Positions 10,875 to 21,179 of a stretch of DNA of 64,000 bases are shown piece by piece. Made by a program: the position numbers and the translations under genes. Below the pieces are notes generated by a model that saw only the letters and a list, made by a program, of their open reading frames with translations, was not told where the DNA came from and did not search any database. The DNA comes from Enterobacter cloacae subsp. cloacae ATCC 13047 (GTDB lineage Bacteria; Pseudomonadota; Gammaproteobacteria; Enterobacterales; Enterobacteriaceae). The stretch covers positions 4,984,216-5,048,215 of the forward strand of contig NC_014121.1 of NCBI RefSeq assembly GCF_000025565.1, given 5' to 3'. The stretch's first letter is position 1. Each line of letters begins with the position of its first letter.

Positions 10875-10900
10875 AAGAAGGACACCCACAGGGGGTGCCC
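10875..10900 (-). terminator. Hairpin downstream of silA
   Basis: Read on the minus strand: GGGCACCC, short loop, GGGTGTCC (one mismatch), then TTCTTTA. It sits 9 bp after the silA stop. It may separate silCFBA from silG-silP or act as an attenuator. Confidence 0.55.
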
Positions 10901-10908
10901 TTTCAGGT

Positions 10909-13900
10909 TCAGGACACGCTTTTTTTATGTCTGCGCAGCCAGATTAATTTGTAGGCGGCAGGAATAATGAACAGGGACAGCAGCGGAGCCGTGATCATCC
11001 CACCAATCATGGGTGCCGCGATACGGCTCATGACTTCTGAACCTGCACCGGTTCCCCAGAGTATTGGCAGCAGACCCGCAATGATCACCGCCACGGTCAT
11101 GGCTTTCGGCCGGACACGCAGTACGGCACCATGATAGAGGGCTTCATCAAGGCCTTCCGGTGTGAACGTCTCTTTACGGGACAATTCCGGGTGCGCTTCA
11201 ATGGCATGACGCAGATACATCAGCATGACCACGCCAAACTCTGCTGCCACCCCGGCCAGAGCGATAAACCCCGTTCCGGTTGCGACAGACATATGGAAGC
11301 CCTGCCAGTACAGGAACCATATCCCGCCAACCAGGGCGAACGGCAGGCTCATCAGGATCAGCAGGGCTTCATCAACCCGGCGGAATGCCAGATACAACAG
11401 GATGAAGATGATCATCACCGTCATCGGCACCATCAGCTTCAGTTTCTTGTTGGCATGCTCAAGCAGTTCAAACTGTCCGGAGAATGACACGCTGGTACCC
11501 GGTCTCAGTTTCACTTTCTGACTGATCGCCGTTTTAATGTCATTAACCACCGACACCATATCCCTGCCGCGCGCGTCAATGTAAATCCAGCTGGCTGGAC
11601 GGGCATTTTCCGTTTTCAGCATAGTCGGCCCGGAAACGACCTTAATATCCGCAACATCGCCCAGCGTGATCTGCTGCTTCATCGGGGTCAGGATCGGCAT
11701 CTGTTTCAGGGCCTGCGGGCTGTTCCGGTAATCCTGCGGATAGCGGATATTAATCGGGTACCGGGCCACGCCTTCAACCGTTTCCCCTACCGTCGCGCCG
11801 CCGATGGCTGATGAGATGAACAGCTGCACATCGCCCACCGTCATTCCGTAGCGGGAGGCTTTTTCCCGGTTGATATCCACATCAATGTAGCGCCCGCCTT
11901 CCAGTCGCTCTGCGAGAGCAGACACTACGCCGGGTACGGTTTTGGCGACCGCTTCGATACTCTGCGCCGTTGCATCGATATCGGACAGAACCGTTCCGGA
12001 CACCTTGATACCTATCGGGCTTTTGATCCCGGTTGAGAGCATATCAATACGGTTACGGATTGGCGGCACCCAGAGGTTTGCCAGCCCCGGTAAACGGACG
12101 GTCCTGTCGAGTTCTTCAATAATCTTGTCAATCGTCATGCCTGGACGCCACTGATCCTCAGGTTTGAGCTGGATCGTGGTTTCAACCATTTCGAGCGGTG
12201 CGGAATCCGTGGCGGTCTCTGCTTTACCGGTCTTGCCAAATACAGAGGCCACTTCAGGAACGCTTTTGATTAACTTGTCCGTCGTCTGCAGGAGCGCTGC
12301 AGCTTCAGCCGGAGAGACACCCGGCAGGGTCGACGGCATATACAACAGGTCGCCCTCGTTAATCTTCGGCAGAAACTCACCGCCCACCTGGCTCAGCGGC
12401 CAGATAACGGTGAAAATGGACAAGGCCGCAACCAGCAGGGTTGTTTTTGGCCAGTGGAGAACCCGCAACAGCAATGGATGATACGCTTTGATCAGTACCC
12501 GGTTCAGGGGGTTACTGGTCTCTGCAGGAATTTTCCCCCGGATCCAGAATCCCATCAGAATCGGAATGACGATGATGGCCAGCGCGGCCGCGCCCGCCAT
12601 GGAGTACGTTTTCGTGAATGCCAGCGGGCCAAACAGACGTCCTTCCTGACCTTCCAGGGTAAAGATAGGAATAAAGGACAGGGTGATGATCAGCAGGCTG
12701 ATAAACAGTGCGGGTCCCACTTCAACGGAGGCATCGGTAATCACCTTCCAGCGGGTGGCGTTGTCAATCTGCTCACCCGGATGCTGATGATCCCACTCCT
12801 CAAGCCGCTTATGCGCATTCTCAATCATCACAATGGCGGCATCCACCATCGCACCGACGGCAATCGCTATCCCTCCCAGCGACATGATATTGGCGTTCAG
12901 TCCCTGGAAGTGCATGACGATAAAGGCGATACACAGACCAAGCGGCAGAGAGATAATCGCCACCAGGGCAGAACGTACGTGCCACAGGAACAGGGCACAG
13001 ACGATGGCCACCACGATAAACTCTTCCAGAAGTTTGGAACTGAGGTTATCAATCGCCCGGTCGATGAGCTGGCTGCGATCGTAGGTGGTCACGATTTCAA
13101 CGCCTTCCGGCAGGCTGGCCTTCAGCGTCTCAAGTTTATCCCTCACTGCCGTGATAACGTCGCGTGCATTTTTACCCGACCGCAGGATCACCACGCCGCC
13201 AGCGACTTCGCCCTGGCCGTTCAGCTCGGCAATACCACGCCGCATTTCAGGCCCGGTCTGCACGCGGGCAACATCCCGCAGATAAACCGGCACGCCGTTC
13301 TCGCCTGTTTTCAGGACGATGTTATTAAAATCATCAATGCTCTGAAGATAACCGCTGGCACGGACCATATACTCAGCTTCGGCCATTTCAACGGATGAGC
13401 CACCGGCCTCCTGGTTAGACGATTCAAGGGCCTGTTTCACTTCGGGCAGGCTGATACCATACTGAGACAATTTTACCGGATTGACCTGAATCTGGTACTG
13501 TTTCACCACGCCGCCAACCGAAGCGACCTCAGCCACGTTCGGGATGGTTTTCAGCTCAAATTTCAGGAACCAGTCCTGCAGAGAACGCAGTTCTGAAAGG
13601 TCGTGTTTTCCGCTGCGATCGACAAGGGCATATTCAAATATCCAGCCCACCCCCGTGGCGTCCGGACCGATTTCAGAACTCACACCGGCGGGCAGTTTTC
13701 CCTGTACCTGGTTCAGGTACTCCAGCACGCGGGAACGGGCCCAGTACAGATCGGTGCCGTCTTCAAAAATGACATACACATACGAATCACCGAACTGTGA
13801 AAAACCACGCACGGTTTTTGCGCCAGGCACGGACAGCATGGTGGTGGTAAGTGGATAGGTGACCTGGTTTTCTACAATCTGCGGGGCCTGGCCGGGATAG

Positions 13901-14055
13901 CTGGTTTTGATAATGACCTGCACATCTGACAGGTCAGGCAAGGCATCGACAGGCGTGTTAATAATCGTCCATGTGCCCCAGATGCTGAGAAACAGGGCCC
14001 CCATCATGACCAGGAAACGGTTGGCGACAGAGCGCCGGATAATCCATTCAATCAT
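10909..14055 (-). CDS. silA: SilA RND silver/copper efflux pump, inner-membrane subunit
   Basis: Heavy-metal-efflux RND transporter (HME-RND, CusA homologue), a proton-driven trimer that takes Ag(I)/Cu(I) from periplasm or cytoplasm and passes it through SilB and SilC. 1048 residues, full length. Twelve membrane helices are expected, with the usual two large periplasmic loops after helices 1 and 7. The N-terminus [17 protein letters not shown] and the segment [21 protein letters not shown] (helix 4 end) are typical of CusA/SilA. It starts 10 bp after the unshifted silB stop. The pump would need functional SilB and SilC, both apparently damaged here. Confidence 0.96.
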   Translation of the reverse strand: MIEWIIRRSVANRFLVMMGALFLSIWGTWTIINTPVDALPDLSDVQVIIKTSYPGQAPQIVENQVTYPLTTTMLSVPGAKTVRGFSQFGDSYVYVIFEDGTDLYWARSRVLEYLNQVQGKLPAGVSSEIGPDATGVGWIFEYALVDRSGKHDLSELRSLQDWFLKFELKTIPNVAEVASVGGVVKQYQIQVNPVKLSQYGISLPEVKQALESSNQEAGGSSVEMAEAEYMVRASGYLQSIDDFNNIVLKTGENGVPVYLRDVARVQTGPEMRRGIAELNGQGEVAGGVVILRSGKNARDVITAVRDKLETLKASLPEGVEIVTTYDRSQLIDRAIDNLSSKLLEEFIVVAIVCALFLWHVRSALVAIISLPLGLCIAFIVMHFQGLNANIMSLGGIAIAVGAMVDAAIVMIENAHKRLEEWDHQHPGEQIDNATRWKVITDASVEVGPALFISLLIITLSFIPIFTLEGQEGRLFGPLAFTKTYSMAGAAALAIIVIPILMGFWIRGKIPAETSNPLNRVLIKAYHPLLLRVLHWPKTTLLVAALSIFTVIWPLSQVGGEFLPKINEGDLLYMPSTLPGVSPAEAAALLQTTDKLIKSVPEVASVFGKTGKAETATDSAPLEMVETTIQLKPEDQWRPGMTIDKIIEELDRTVRLPGLANLWVPPIRNRIDMLSTGIKSPIGIKVSGTVLSDIDATAQSIEAVAKTVPGVVSALAERLEGGRYIDVDINREKASRYGMTVGDVQLFISSAIGGATVGETVEGVARYPINIRYPQDYRNSPQALKQMPILTPMKQQITLGDVADIKVVSGPTMLKTENARPASWIYIDARGRDMVSVVNDIKTAISQKVKLRPGTSVSFSGQFELLEHANKKLKLMVPMTVMIIFILLYLAFRRVDEALLILMSLPFALVGGIWFLYWQGFHMSVATGTGFIALAGVAAEFGVVMLMYLRHAIEAHPELSRKETFTPEGLDEALYHGAVLRVRPKAMTVAVIIAGLLPILWGTGAGSEVMSRIAAPMIGGMITAPLLSLFIIPAAYKLIWLRRHKKSVS

Positions 14056-14096
14056 CGTCGTCTCCTCAGTGCCCTGAATGCATATTTACAGGCTGG

Positions 14097-15359
14097 TCAG
14101 ACCATTGCTGGCATACTGCTTTCTGTTTTTTCAGGGTGGCGCATACGTTCCAGTGCGCCCGTAATATTGGCTTCAGAGTCAATGAGGAACAGGCCACTGA
14201 CCACCACGGTATCGCCTTCATTCAGGCCGGAGCCGATGCCGGACTGTTGCTGTGACTCATGCAGAACGTGGATCTGTTTCGGCACAAACTTGCCTTCATC
14301 ATCAACAGTAATCACGCGCTGTCTTTGCCGGTATCGATAACGGCCTGGCTTGGTATCAGCAGCATCTCCTTGGCTTCTGGTATTCAGTTTCAGATAGGCA
14401 TTCATGCCCGGCTTGAGAAACTCATCCTTATTAGAAACCTGGAGACGGACCTGAAGCGTACGGGTTGTCTGATCCACGCTGGGAAGAATATTCCATTTTT
14501 CGACATGGAATGTTTTATCCGGATAAGCCGGTACCGAAATTTCAAACTGCGACGTATCTTTCAGCAGATAGGCGATAGATTCTGGCACTGCAGCGCTGAT
14601 CCAGACCGGGTCCATTCCCTGAATCTGAGCCACCACCTTATCTTTCGAAATATTCATGCCGGTGCGCAGGTCAAATGCAGTAATGACACCATCAATAGGT
14701 GCTTTAATGGTAAAACGGGTCTGAATGCTCCGGGTAGAACGCAGTCTCTGAATATCCTCTTCCGGCATACCTGCCAGGCGAAGCCGTTCCAGAACGCCTT
14801 TAATTTGCGTGGAAGTACCACCGGTGCTGGATAACAGAAGGAATTCACTCTGTGCTTCCACCCAGTCCGGAATGGTAATATCGATAAGTGGCGTCCCCTT
14901 CTTCACATGATCGCCAATCGTCATGGGGTAGACTTTTTCGACAAACCCGTCAGAACGCGCCTGCACAATAACAAACTGATACTCGTTATAGCTGACATTA
15001 GCCGGGATTGTCTGAGAATAATTCAGCATTCCTCGCGTGACTTTTTGCGTTTTTAATCCCAGATTCTGAACCTGGGTTGGGTCGATACGGATCCCGCCAC
15101 TGCTTTTATCGCCACTGTCATCAGCATATTTTGGCACCAGGTCCATATCCATAAAGGGCGATTTTCCGGGTTTATCAAATTTGGTATCCGGTTTCATTGG
15201 GTCATACCAGAAAAGCACCTTTCGTTCCGGTGCCTTTTGTTCTGTTTTTTCTGTCTTTTGTGCTGAGTTTACATACTGCCAGGCAGTAACCGATATCAGC
15301 CCCCCTGCTATGAGGCTGCTGATAATTATTGCAGCATATTTTATCTTTAAAGAAGCCAT
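14097..15359 (-). CDS. silB: SilB membrane-fusion protein, with three apparent single-base indels
   Basis: Periplasmic adaptor (MFP) joining SilA to SilC and receiving metal from SilF. Intact parts: N-terminal anchor, the Met metal site in DPMKPD...GKSPFMDMDLVPKY, barrel-sandwich and helical hairpin domains. Residues following KLNTRSQ read GDAADTKPGRYRYRQRQ, while the next frame encodes EMLLIPSQAVIDTGK, the family sequence: one extra base near 14370 and one missing near 14322. A further extra base near 14102 gives ...PAMV-stop instead of PAM plus [11 protein letters not shown], which would end at 14066. Length is 420 rather than 430. True mutation or sequencing error cannot be told apart here. 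Confidence 0.88.
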   Translation of the reverse strand: MASLKIKYAAIIISSLIAGGLISVTAWQYVNSAQKTEKTEQKAPERKVLFWYDPMKPDTKFDKPGKSPFMDMDLVPKYADDSGDKSSGGIRIDPTQVQNLGLKTQKVTRGMLNYSQTIPANVSYNEYQFVIVQARSDGFVEKVYPMTIGDHVKKGTPLIDITIPDWVEAQSEFLLLSSTGGTSTQIKGVLERLRLAGMPEEDIQRLRSTRSIQTRFTIKAPIDGVITAFDLRTGMNISKDKVVAQIQGMDPVWISAAVPESIAYLLKDTSQFEISVPAYPDKTFHVEKWNILPSVDQTTRTLQVRLQVSNKDEFLKPGMNAYLKLNTRSQGDAADTKPGRYRYRQRQRVITVDDEGKFVPKQIHVLHESQQQSGIGSGLNEGDTVVVSGLFLIDSEANITGALERMRHPEKTESSMPAMV

Positions 15360-15472
15360 ACAATTTTCCGCTAAAAAATCAAAACACCTGGCATATGCGC
15401 CTGACGGTTAACTCACACATATACCTATGTGAATGTACAGGCGCACAGGATGTAATCGCTCCGGACAGCCAA

Positions 15473-15826
15473 TCAGGACTGCGTCACGTTAATGCTTTTG
15501 AGTAAGGAGATATTGCCCTGCTGAATAAACGAGAAATCGACATGGTTGCCTGTTTTCAGGGCATTAATAGCATCGTCTGCATTAACAAAAGTAAAGCGCA
15601 TGGTCATTGCAGGCCAGCCCACCGCTGGAATTGCTTCATGCGAAATGGTGATTTTCTTAGTATTCATATCAATGTCTTTAACGACACCGGTGCCCTTGAT
15701 AACTTGCTGTACCGAAGCATCACTGGCAGTATTCATATCGCCATGCTGATGTGTTTCAGCATGAAGACCGGCAGAAAACATGACAGAGAAGGCACCAAAT
15801 AAAACGGCTTTAAGTGAATTACGCAT
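15473..15826 (-). CDS. silF: SilF periplasmic silver/copper chaperone
   Basis: CusF-type small beta-barrel metallochaperone, 117 residues, with signal peptide (AVLFGAFSVMFSAGLHA). It hands Ag(I)/Cu(I) to SilB. The family's metal site is present: His in ISHEAIPAVGWPAMTMRF, the Trp that covers the ion, and two Met residues (WPAMTM). It lies between silC (27-bp gap) and silB (113-bp gap). Intact, so metal capture is likely retained even if the pump is not. Confidence 0.95.
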   Translation of the reverse strand: MRNSLKAVLFGAFSVMFSAGLHAETHQHGDMNTASDASVQQVIKGTGVVKDIDMNTKKITISHEAIPAVGWPAMTMRFTFVNADDAINALKTGNHVDFSFIQQGNISLLKSINVTQS

Positions 15827-15853
15827 TTTAATTTCCTGATTAATTAAATAAAT

Positions 15854-16493
15854 TTACTCTACCCAACCGCCACCCAGCGCGGTAAACAGATTAATTTCGT
15901 TAACCTGCCGGGAATAGGTAAGATCGAGAATGGTTTGCTGGGTAGCGAAGAGGGAACGTTCTGCATCCAGCACTTCGATGTAACTGACAGCACCACTTGC
16001 ATACAATCCTCTGGCACGCTGGAGAGTTATCTGAAGTGAATCAAGATAACGCTGCTGTGACTCAAGTTGCTGGCTAAGGCTGTCGCGCAGCGCAAGCGTG
16101 TCGGAAACATCCTTAAAGGCTGACTGAATTTTTTGTTCGTAATTAACCACCGACTGTTGCTGGCGAATTTCAGCCAGCTTCAGATTGGCTTTATTCCTGC
16201 CAGCATTAAATATAGGAATTTCAATTTTAGGGATAAAATTCCACATTCCACTTCCTGACGTAAACAGGCTGGACAGCTCCGTACTGCTTGCGGAAAGACC
16301 ACTGGTCAGGGTAATTGAGGGGAAAAAGGCCGCTCGCGCTGCGCCAATATTGGCATCAGCCGCTTTCAGCTGATATTCCGCTTCCATAATATCCGGTCGC
16401 TGCAGCAAAATTTGTGAAGACAGATTTGGTGGCAATTTTACTGGGGCTATCTCCCCGCCTTTCATCCCTTTTTCTGACGGAAGTGCGCGGTAC
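15854..16493 (-). pseudogene. silC: silC, 3' fragment (outer-membrane channel, disrupted by IS)
   Basis: The C-terminal part of the SilC/CusC outer-membrane efflux factor: MKGGEIAPVKLPPNLSSQ, LLQRPDIMEAEYQLKAADANIG and the coiled-coil second repeat, ending GGGWVE. Joined to the 5' fragment (17830-18591), with one copy of the 16-bp repeat removed, it restores an uninterrupted 461-codon frame (254 + 207 residues), the usual SilC length. The break falls after ...LGTYRALP. With the channel split, SilCBA efflux should be lost unless another CusC-type channel substitutes. Confidence 0.93.
16478..16493. repeat. 16-bp direct repeat, left copy, flanking the IS in silC
   Basis: CGGAAGTGCGCGGTAC directly abuts the IS left end and is repeated at 17830-17845. 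Both copies are silC sequence (codons for TYRALP). IS2-group elements normally duplicate about 5 bp, so 16 bp is unexpected. Confidence 0.9.
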
Positions 16494-16557
16494 TGATGTA
16501 GCCCCCTGAAACACCAGACAGTAGCTGTATCTCCAGATAAGAGATAGGCTTGAATAT

Positions 16558-16953
16558 ATGTCTAACACTAACACCAATTTTGAGATGACCGGGATCCTGT
16601 TAGGGCAAGAAGTCCGTAAACGTAAAACTCCTCAGGAGAAGATCGCCATTATCCAGCAGACGATGGAGCCGGGTATGAATGTCTCCCATGTCGCCCGCCT
16701 GCATGGTATCCAGCCCAGCCTGCTGTTTAAGTGGAAGAAGCAATATCAGGAAGGCAGCCTCACCGCCGTTGCGGCTGGAGAGGAAGTCGTTCCTGCTTCT
16801 GAGCTTACTGCTGCTCTGAAGCAGGTCCGGGAGCTTCAGCGCCTTCTGGGCAAGAAGACGATGGAAGTTGAGATCCTGAAAGAAGCCGTGGAGTACGGTC
16901 AGTCGCGAAAATGGATAGCGCACGCGCCCTTGTTGCCAAAGGACGGGGAATAG
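16558..16953 (+). CDS. IS2-group OrfA (helix-turn-helix, leucine zipper)
   Basis: 131 residues. A helix-turn-helix ([18 protein letters not shown] then [20 protein letters not shown]) for end binding is followed by a leucine-zipper segment ([20 protein letters not shown]). It ends [13 protein letters not shown], very like IS2 InsC. The last 43 bases overlap orfB in another frame; in this group the active transposase OrfAB is made by -1 ribosomal frameshifting in the overlap. Confidence 0.93.
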   Translation: MSNTNTNFEMTGILLGQEVRKRKTPQEKIAIIQQTMEPGMNVSHVARLHGIQPSLLFKWKKQYQEGSLTAVAAGEEVVPASELTAALKQVRELQRLLGKKTMEVEILKEAVEYGQSRKWIAHAPLLPKDGE

Positions 16954-17792
16954 CCATGGTCAGCCGGACCATGGGCGTGTCGCGTGCGCAACTGTCACTG
17001 CGGATTAACCGTTCTGCCGACTGGCAGGACAGGCGCTGTAACCGGCGTAATGAAGAAGCAGACGCAGAAATACTGTCGGCTATCCTCAACATTATCAGCG
17101 ATATGCCGAGTTATGGTTATCGACGCGTGTGGGGCATCCTGCGCAAGCAACGTCGCACAGAGGGACAGCCACCTGTGAATGCCAAACGGCTTTACAGGAT
17201 AATGAGCGAGCATAACCTGTTGTTGTTGCATCACAAACCAGAGCGACCGAAGCGTGAACATAAGGGCAAGATAGCGGTGGCAGAAAGCGATATGCGCTGG
17301 TGTTCAGATGGCTTCGAGTTCGGCTGCGACAACGGCGAAAAACTGCGGGTAACGTTCGCGCTGGACTGCTGCGACCGTGAGGCCATAGACTGGGCAGCAA
17401 GCACGGGAGGCTATGACAGTTCGACCGTGCAGGATGTGATGCTGAGGTCGGTGGAAAAGCGCTTCGGCGACAGGCTGCCCGACACAGCGGTGCAGTGGCT
17501 GACGGACAACGGTTCAGCATATACCGCGCATGAAACGCGGAGGTTCGCCAAAGAGCTGAATCTGGAGCCATGTACAACAGCGGTGAGCAGCCCGCAGAGC
17601 AATGGCATGGCCGAACGGTTCGTGAAGACGATGAAGGAAGACTATATCGCGTTCATGCCGAAACCGGATGTGAGAACAGCCCTGCGAAACCTTGCAGCGG
17701 CGTTCACGCATTACAATGAAAATCACCCGCATAGTGCGCTGGGATATCACTCTCCGAGAGAATACCGGCGGCAGCGGGCATCGTTAACTTAA
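16911..17792 (+). CDS. IS2-group OrfB (DDE transposase catalytic domain)
   Basis: 293 residues beginning [19 protein letters not shown], like IS2 InsD. The rve integrase core holds the DDE triad in [23 protein letters not shown] and [11 protein letters not shown] (the E seven residues before K, as in IS3 elements). It ends [15 protein letters not shown]. The frame is intact, so the element may be active. Confidence 0.94.
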   Translation: MDSARALVAKGRGIAMVSRTMGVSRAQLSLRINRSADWQDRRCNRRNEEADAEILSAILNIISDMPSYGYRRVWGILRKQRRTEGQPPVNAKRLYRIMSEHNLLLLHHKPERPKREHKGKIAVAESDMRWCSDGFEFGCDNGEKLRVTFALDCCDREAIDWAASTGGYDSSTVQDVMLRSVEKRFGDRLPDTAVQWLTDNGSAYTAHETRRFAKELNLEPCTTAVSSPQSNGMAERFVKTMKEDYIAFMPKPDVRTALRNLAAAFTHYNENHPHSALGYHSPREYRRQRASLT

Positions 17793-17829
17793 GATACAAA
17801 AGCTGTCCGGAAATGGCGGGTCAAGATCA

Positions 17830-17845
17830 CGGAAGTGCGCGGTAC
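17830..17845. repeat. 16-bp direct repeat, right copy, flanking the IS in silC
   Basis: CGGAAGTGCGCGGTAC, identical to 16478-16493 and immediately outside the IS right end. Confidence 0.9.
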
Positions 17846-18591
17846 GTTCCCAGCACCAGTTGCAGGGCATTGTTTGCCTGAGCCAGATCGCCTTCTCGTT
17901 TGGCTATTTCGGCGCGGGTACTTTCGATTTGTCCTCGCGCCTGTTCAAGTGCCAGAACGTTCGTACTCCCGGTCACGAGCTGCTGCTCAACGAAAGCATA
18001 GGACTGTTGATAATTTTTCAGCGTTTCCCGCGCAATACGAAGTTGTTCGTACGCCAGTTGCTGGCTGAAATAGCTTTGTGAAACGTTGGATACCAGCAGG
18101 ATGTGTACGGCCCGACGGGCTTCTTCGCTGGCAAAGTAGTTCTGGCGATCAGCATCACTCATGTTCTTAAGTTTGCCGAAAAAATCGAGCTCATAGCTGA
18201 GCTCCAGTCTCGCGTCGTACTCCTGTGTGGTCGGCTTGTCACCTTTCAGACCACCGCTGTATGTTATCCCGGATGAGGCATTCAGCTGGGGATAACGATC
18301 TGCATCCGTGACGTTGAACTGGGCTCGGGCCTCTTCAACCTTCAGGGCAGCCATTCTCAAATCACGGTTATTAGTCAGAGCTTCACCGATCAACCGGGTA
18401 ACCTGGGGATCGACAAAAAAGTTACGCCAGCCCGTATCCTGATAGCCATTTACCGCTGGCGTCAGGCTGTTATGGGACAGTGAAAACTGCTGGGGTACCG
18501 GTGCTGCGGGCCGCTGATATTCAGGCGCAAGCGACACGCAGCCTGCCAGGATGAATATCGTGCTAATGCTGAGTAATTTTAATTTGAACAT
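17830..18591 (-). pseudogene. silC: silC, 5' fragment (outer-membrane channel, disrupted by IS)
   Basis: N-terminal 254 codons of the SilC lipoprotein channel: signal with lipobox LAGC (MFKLKLLSISTIFILAGCVSL cut after residue 17), then the first alpha-helical/beta repeat (GWRNFFVDPQVTRLIGEAL...AQFNVTDADRYPQLNASSG...SYELDFFGKLKN). The start is placed at 18591, where the lipoprotein signal begins; the longer open frame upstream runs into the silR promoter region and is not coding. The frame ends in the IS at 17827. It reads away from silR and shares the palindrome at 18694. Confidence 0.93.
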
Positions 18592-18693
18592 AACGCTTCT
18601 CGTCCAGGCAGACCTGGTAAATGGTTCAAATGAAGTCCAGAGTATTGATAGGGGTACTTTACCTAACGCTCTCTGTTTGCCGGGTGACAGGAT

Positions 18694-18711
18694 AATGACA
18701 ATGTTGTCATT
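18694..18711. promoter_or_regulatory. Probable SilR box between silC and silR
   Basis: AATGACAATGTTGTCATT, a perfect 18-bp palindrome that equals the core of the known CusR box of E. coli (remembered as AAAATGACAAnnTTGTCATTTT). It lies about 100 bp upstream of silC and 70 bp upstream of silR, so it can serve both directions. Regulation by SilRS is inferred. Confidence 0.85.
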
Positions 18712-18780
18712 TTTGCTGTAATCCGTTGATAACGATCGTGGGCGCAATAGAATGACATTAGCAGCCAGCCGGGGAGCAAG

Positions 18781-19461
18781 ATGAAAATATTGATCGTCGA
18801 AGACGAAATTAAAACAGGTGAATATCTCAGCAAAGGGCTTACAGAGGCAGGGTTCGTAGTGGATCACGCTGATAATGGTCTTACCGGATATCATCTCGCC
18901 ATGACAGCCGAGTATGATTTAGTCATTCTGGATATCATGCTACCTGATGTGAACGGCTGGGATATCATCCGCATGCTGCGCACTGCCGGAAAGGGTATGC
19001 CGGTCTTACTGCTGACAGCCCTCGGCACGATCGAACATAGGGTCAAAGGACTGGAACTGGGTGCGGACGATTATCTGGTTAAACCCTTTGCGTTTGCCGA
19101 ACTGCTCGCCCGGGTGAGAACCCTTCTGAGGCGGGGAAACACGATGATCACGGAAAGCCAGTTTAAGGTGGCTGACCTCTCGATTGATCTCGTATCCAGA
19201 AAAGTCAGTCGCGCCGGAAACCGCATTGTGCTCACCAGTAAAGAGTTCAGCCTGCTGGAATTCTTCATTCGCCATCAGGGAGAGGTTCTTCCCCGCTCCC
19301 TGATTGCCTCTCAGGTCTGGGACATGAATTTTGACAGCGACACTAATGCGATCGATGTCGCAGTAAAGCGACTCCGCGCTAAAATAGACAACGATTACGA
19401 GACAAAGCTGATCCAGACAGTCCGGGGCGTGGGCTACATGCTGGAGGTCCCGGATGCATAG
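18781..19461 (+). CDS. silR: SilR silver/copper response regulator
   Basis: OmpR-family regulator, 226 residues. The receiver domain has EDE at residues 7-9 and the phosphoacceptor Asp51 in [15 protein letters not shown], with the conserved Lys in YLVKPFAF; a winged-helix domain follows, ending [14 protein letters not shown]. It activates sil promoters in response to SilS. The stop overlaps the silS start by 8 bp. It diverges from silC. Confidence 0.96.
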   Translation: MKILIVEDEIKTGEYLSKGLTEAGFVVDHADNGLTGYHLAMTAEYDLVILDIMLPDVNGWDIIRMLRTAGKGMPVLLLTALGTIEHRVKGLELGADDYLVKPFAFAELLARVRTLLRRGNTMITESQFKVADLSIDLVSRKVSRAGNRIVLTSKEFSLLEFFIRHQGEVLPRSLIASQVWDMNFDSDTNAIDVAVKRLRAKIDNDYETKLIQTVRGVGYMLEVPDA

Positions 19462-20935
19462 CAAACCTTCCAGACGCCCTTTCTCACTCGCTCTGCGGCT
19501 GACCTTTTTTATCAGCCTGTCCACGATACTGGCTTTTATCGCCTTCACCTGGTTTATGCTGCATTCTGTTGAAAATCATTTTGCCGAGCAGGATGTCAGC
19601 GATCTTCAACAAATCAGCACCACACTGAACCGTATACTGCAGTCCCCGGTGGATCCGGATGATAAAAAAATAAGCAAAATAAAGGAATCAATTGCCAGCT
19701 ACCGCAACGTTGCCCTTTTGCTCCTCAATCCCAGGGGTGAAGTGCTCTTTAGCTCAGCTCAGGGGGCGGCACTACGCCCGGCAGTGAATTCAGCAGATTT
19801 TAGCGAGCACAGCCGCGCACGGGATGTCTTTCTCTGGACGGTGGAGGATCCTGCGGGACCGATGGATACCGGGTCCGAAATGAAGATGGAAACATACAGG
19901 ATTATCGCCTCCTCTGGTCAGGCGATATTTCAGGGCAAACAGCAGAACTATGTCATGCTGACTGGCCTATCCATTAATTTCCATCTCCATTACCTCGATG
20001 CGCTGAAAAAGAACCTGATTGCGATTGCCGTCGTGATAAGCCTGTTGATTGTTCTGATCATTCGAATCGCTGTCCGTCAGGGGCACCTGCCCCTTCGTAA
20101 TGTCAGCAATGCCATTAAAAACATCACCTCCGAGAATCTTGATGCGCGACTGGAACCGACACGCGTTCCCATTGAGCTGGAGCAACTGGTTATCTCGTTC
20201 AATCATATGATTGGAAAGATTGAGGATGTCTTTACCCGCCAGGCCAATTTCTCTGCCGATATCGCGCATGAGATCAGAACGCCCATCACCAATCTGGTGA
20301 CGCAGACTGAAATCGCACTGAGTCAGGATCGAACACAGAGGGAACTTGAGGATGTCCTCTATTCCAGTCTTGAAGAGTATAACCGGATGACCAAAATGGT
20401 CAGCGATATGCTGTTCCTGGCACAGGCAGATAATAATCAGCTGATACCTGACAGGGTCATGTTTGACCTCAGAGCGGAAGTCATGAAAGTCTTCGAGTTT
20501 TTCGAAGCCTGGGCCGAAGAACGCAATATCACGCTCAAATTTAACGGGATGCCCTGCCTGGTTGAGGGAGATCCACAAATGTTCAGAAGGGCGATCAATA
20601 ATCTGTTATCCAATGCCCTGCGTTATACCCCGGAGGGACAGGCAATCACCGTCTCAATAAGAGAGCAGGAGAGCTTTTTTGACCTTGTGATTGAAAATCC
20701 GGGGAAACCAATCCCTGAAGAGCATTTATCAAGGTTGTTTGACCGTTTTTATCGGGTGGATCCGTCCAGACAACGAAAAGGAGAAGGCAGCGGCATCGGC
20801 CTTGCGATTGTGAAGTCAATCGTGGAAGCACATCACGGAAGAGTGCAGGTGGAATCGGACGTACACTCAACGCGTTTTATCTTATCCGTGCCCAGACTGG
20901 AGAAAATGATTCCGGACACCCAGTGCTGGGAATAA
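19454..20935 (+). CDS. silS: SilS silver/copper sensor histidine kinase
   Basis: 493-residue inner-membrane kinase. Helix 1 (about residues 13-35), periplasmic sensor domain (about 36-185), helix 2 (about 187-207), HAMP, phosphoacceptor motif [14 protein letters not shown], then N-box [12 protein letters not shown] and G-boxes ([21 protein letters not shown]). It is the partner of SilR, with which it is co-translated. Intact. Confidence 0.95.
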   Translation: MHSKPSRRPFSLALRLTFFISLSTILAFIAFTWFMLHSVENHFAEQDVSDLQQISTTLNRILQSPVDPDDKKISKIKESIASYRNVALLLLNPRGEVLFSSAQGAALRPAVNSADFSEHSRARDVFLWTVEDPAGPMDTGSEMKMETYRIIASSGQAIFQGKQQNYVMLTGLSINFHLHYLDALKKNLIAIAVVISLLIVLIIRIAVRQGHLPLRNVSNAIKNITSENLDARLEPTRVPIELEQLVISFNHMIGKIEDVFTRQANFSADIAHEIRTPITNLVTQTEIALSQDRTQRELEDVLYSSLEEYNRMTKMVSDMLFLAQADNNQLIPDRVMFDLRAEVMKVFEFFEAWAEERNITLKFNGMPCLVEGDPQMFRRAINNLLSNALRYTPEGQAITVSIREQESFFDLVIENPGKPIPEEHLSRLFDRFYRVDPSRQRKGEGSGIGLAIVKSIVEAHHGRVQVESDVHSTRFILSVPRLEKMIPDTQCWE

Positions 20936-20942
20936 AGATTTA

Positions 20943-20960
20943 AATGACAAAGATGTCATT
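20943..20960. promoter_or_regulatory. Probable SilR box upstream of silE
   Basis: AATGACAAAGATGTCATT: perfect 7-bp arms around AAGA, just after the silS stop and 220 bp upstream of silE. It shares the AATGACA arm with the box at 18694. The silE promoter should lie between here and 21180. Confidence 0.75.
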
Positions 20961-21179
20961 AGCCTGTCATGCAGCAAACAGAAGCCATTCGATATAATTA
21001 GTGCAACTTATCAGGAAGGCTGGATTGCTTTATCAATATCCGGCGTCAGTGGACGCCAGGAAATGAATATCCAGTCCCCTCCCGGAGAAATAAACACTTC
21101 CGAACCTGTTTCAGTTATGGAACTGAAAACACCGGTTGTACTCCCCCGGACATCACTAATTAAGAAATGGAGAGTTATC

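Larger units (their letters stand above)
16494..17829 (+). mobile_element. IS3-family, IS2-group insertion sequence (1,336 bp) inside silC
   Basis: Two overlapping frames in the IS2 layout (orfA, orfB). The left end TGATGTAGCCCCCTGAA and the right end (minus strand) TGATCTTGACCCGCC are imperfect inverted repeats sharing TGAT at the tip and an internal CCAGACAG/CCGGACAG. Their spacing matches the remembered IS2 ends, and the length is close to the 1.33 kb of IS2. It is inserted opposite to silC transcription, so it is polar on silFBA unless it supplies a promoter. I do not assign a specific ISfinder name. Confidence 0.92.

Noticed and set aside
12454..13398. Long plus-strand frame opposite silA (314 codons)
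   Set aside because: A His/Gln/Asp-rich shadow of silA with no ribosome binding site or family resemblance.
18592..18894. N-terminal extension of the silC reading frame to 18894
   Set aside because: It overlaps the silR start and the SilR palindrome; the lipoprotein signal begins at 18591 and gives the family length.
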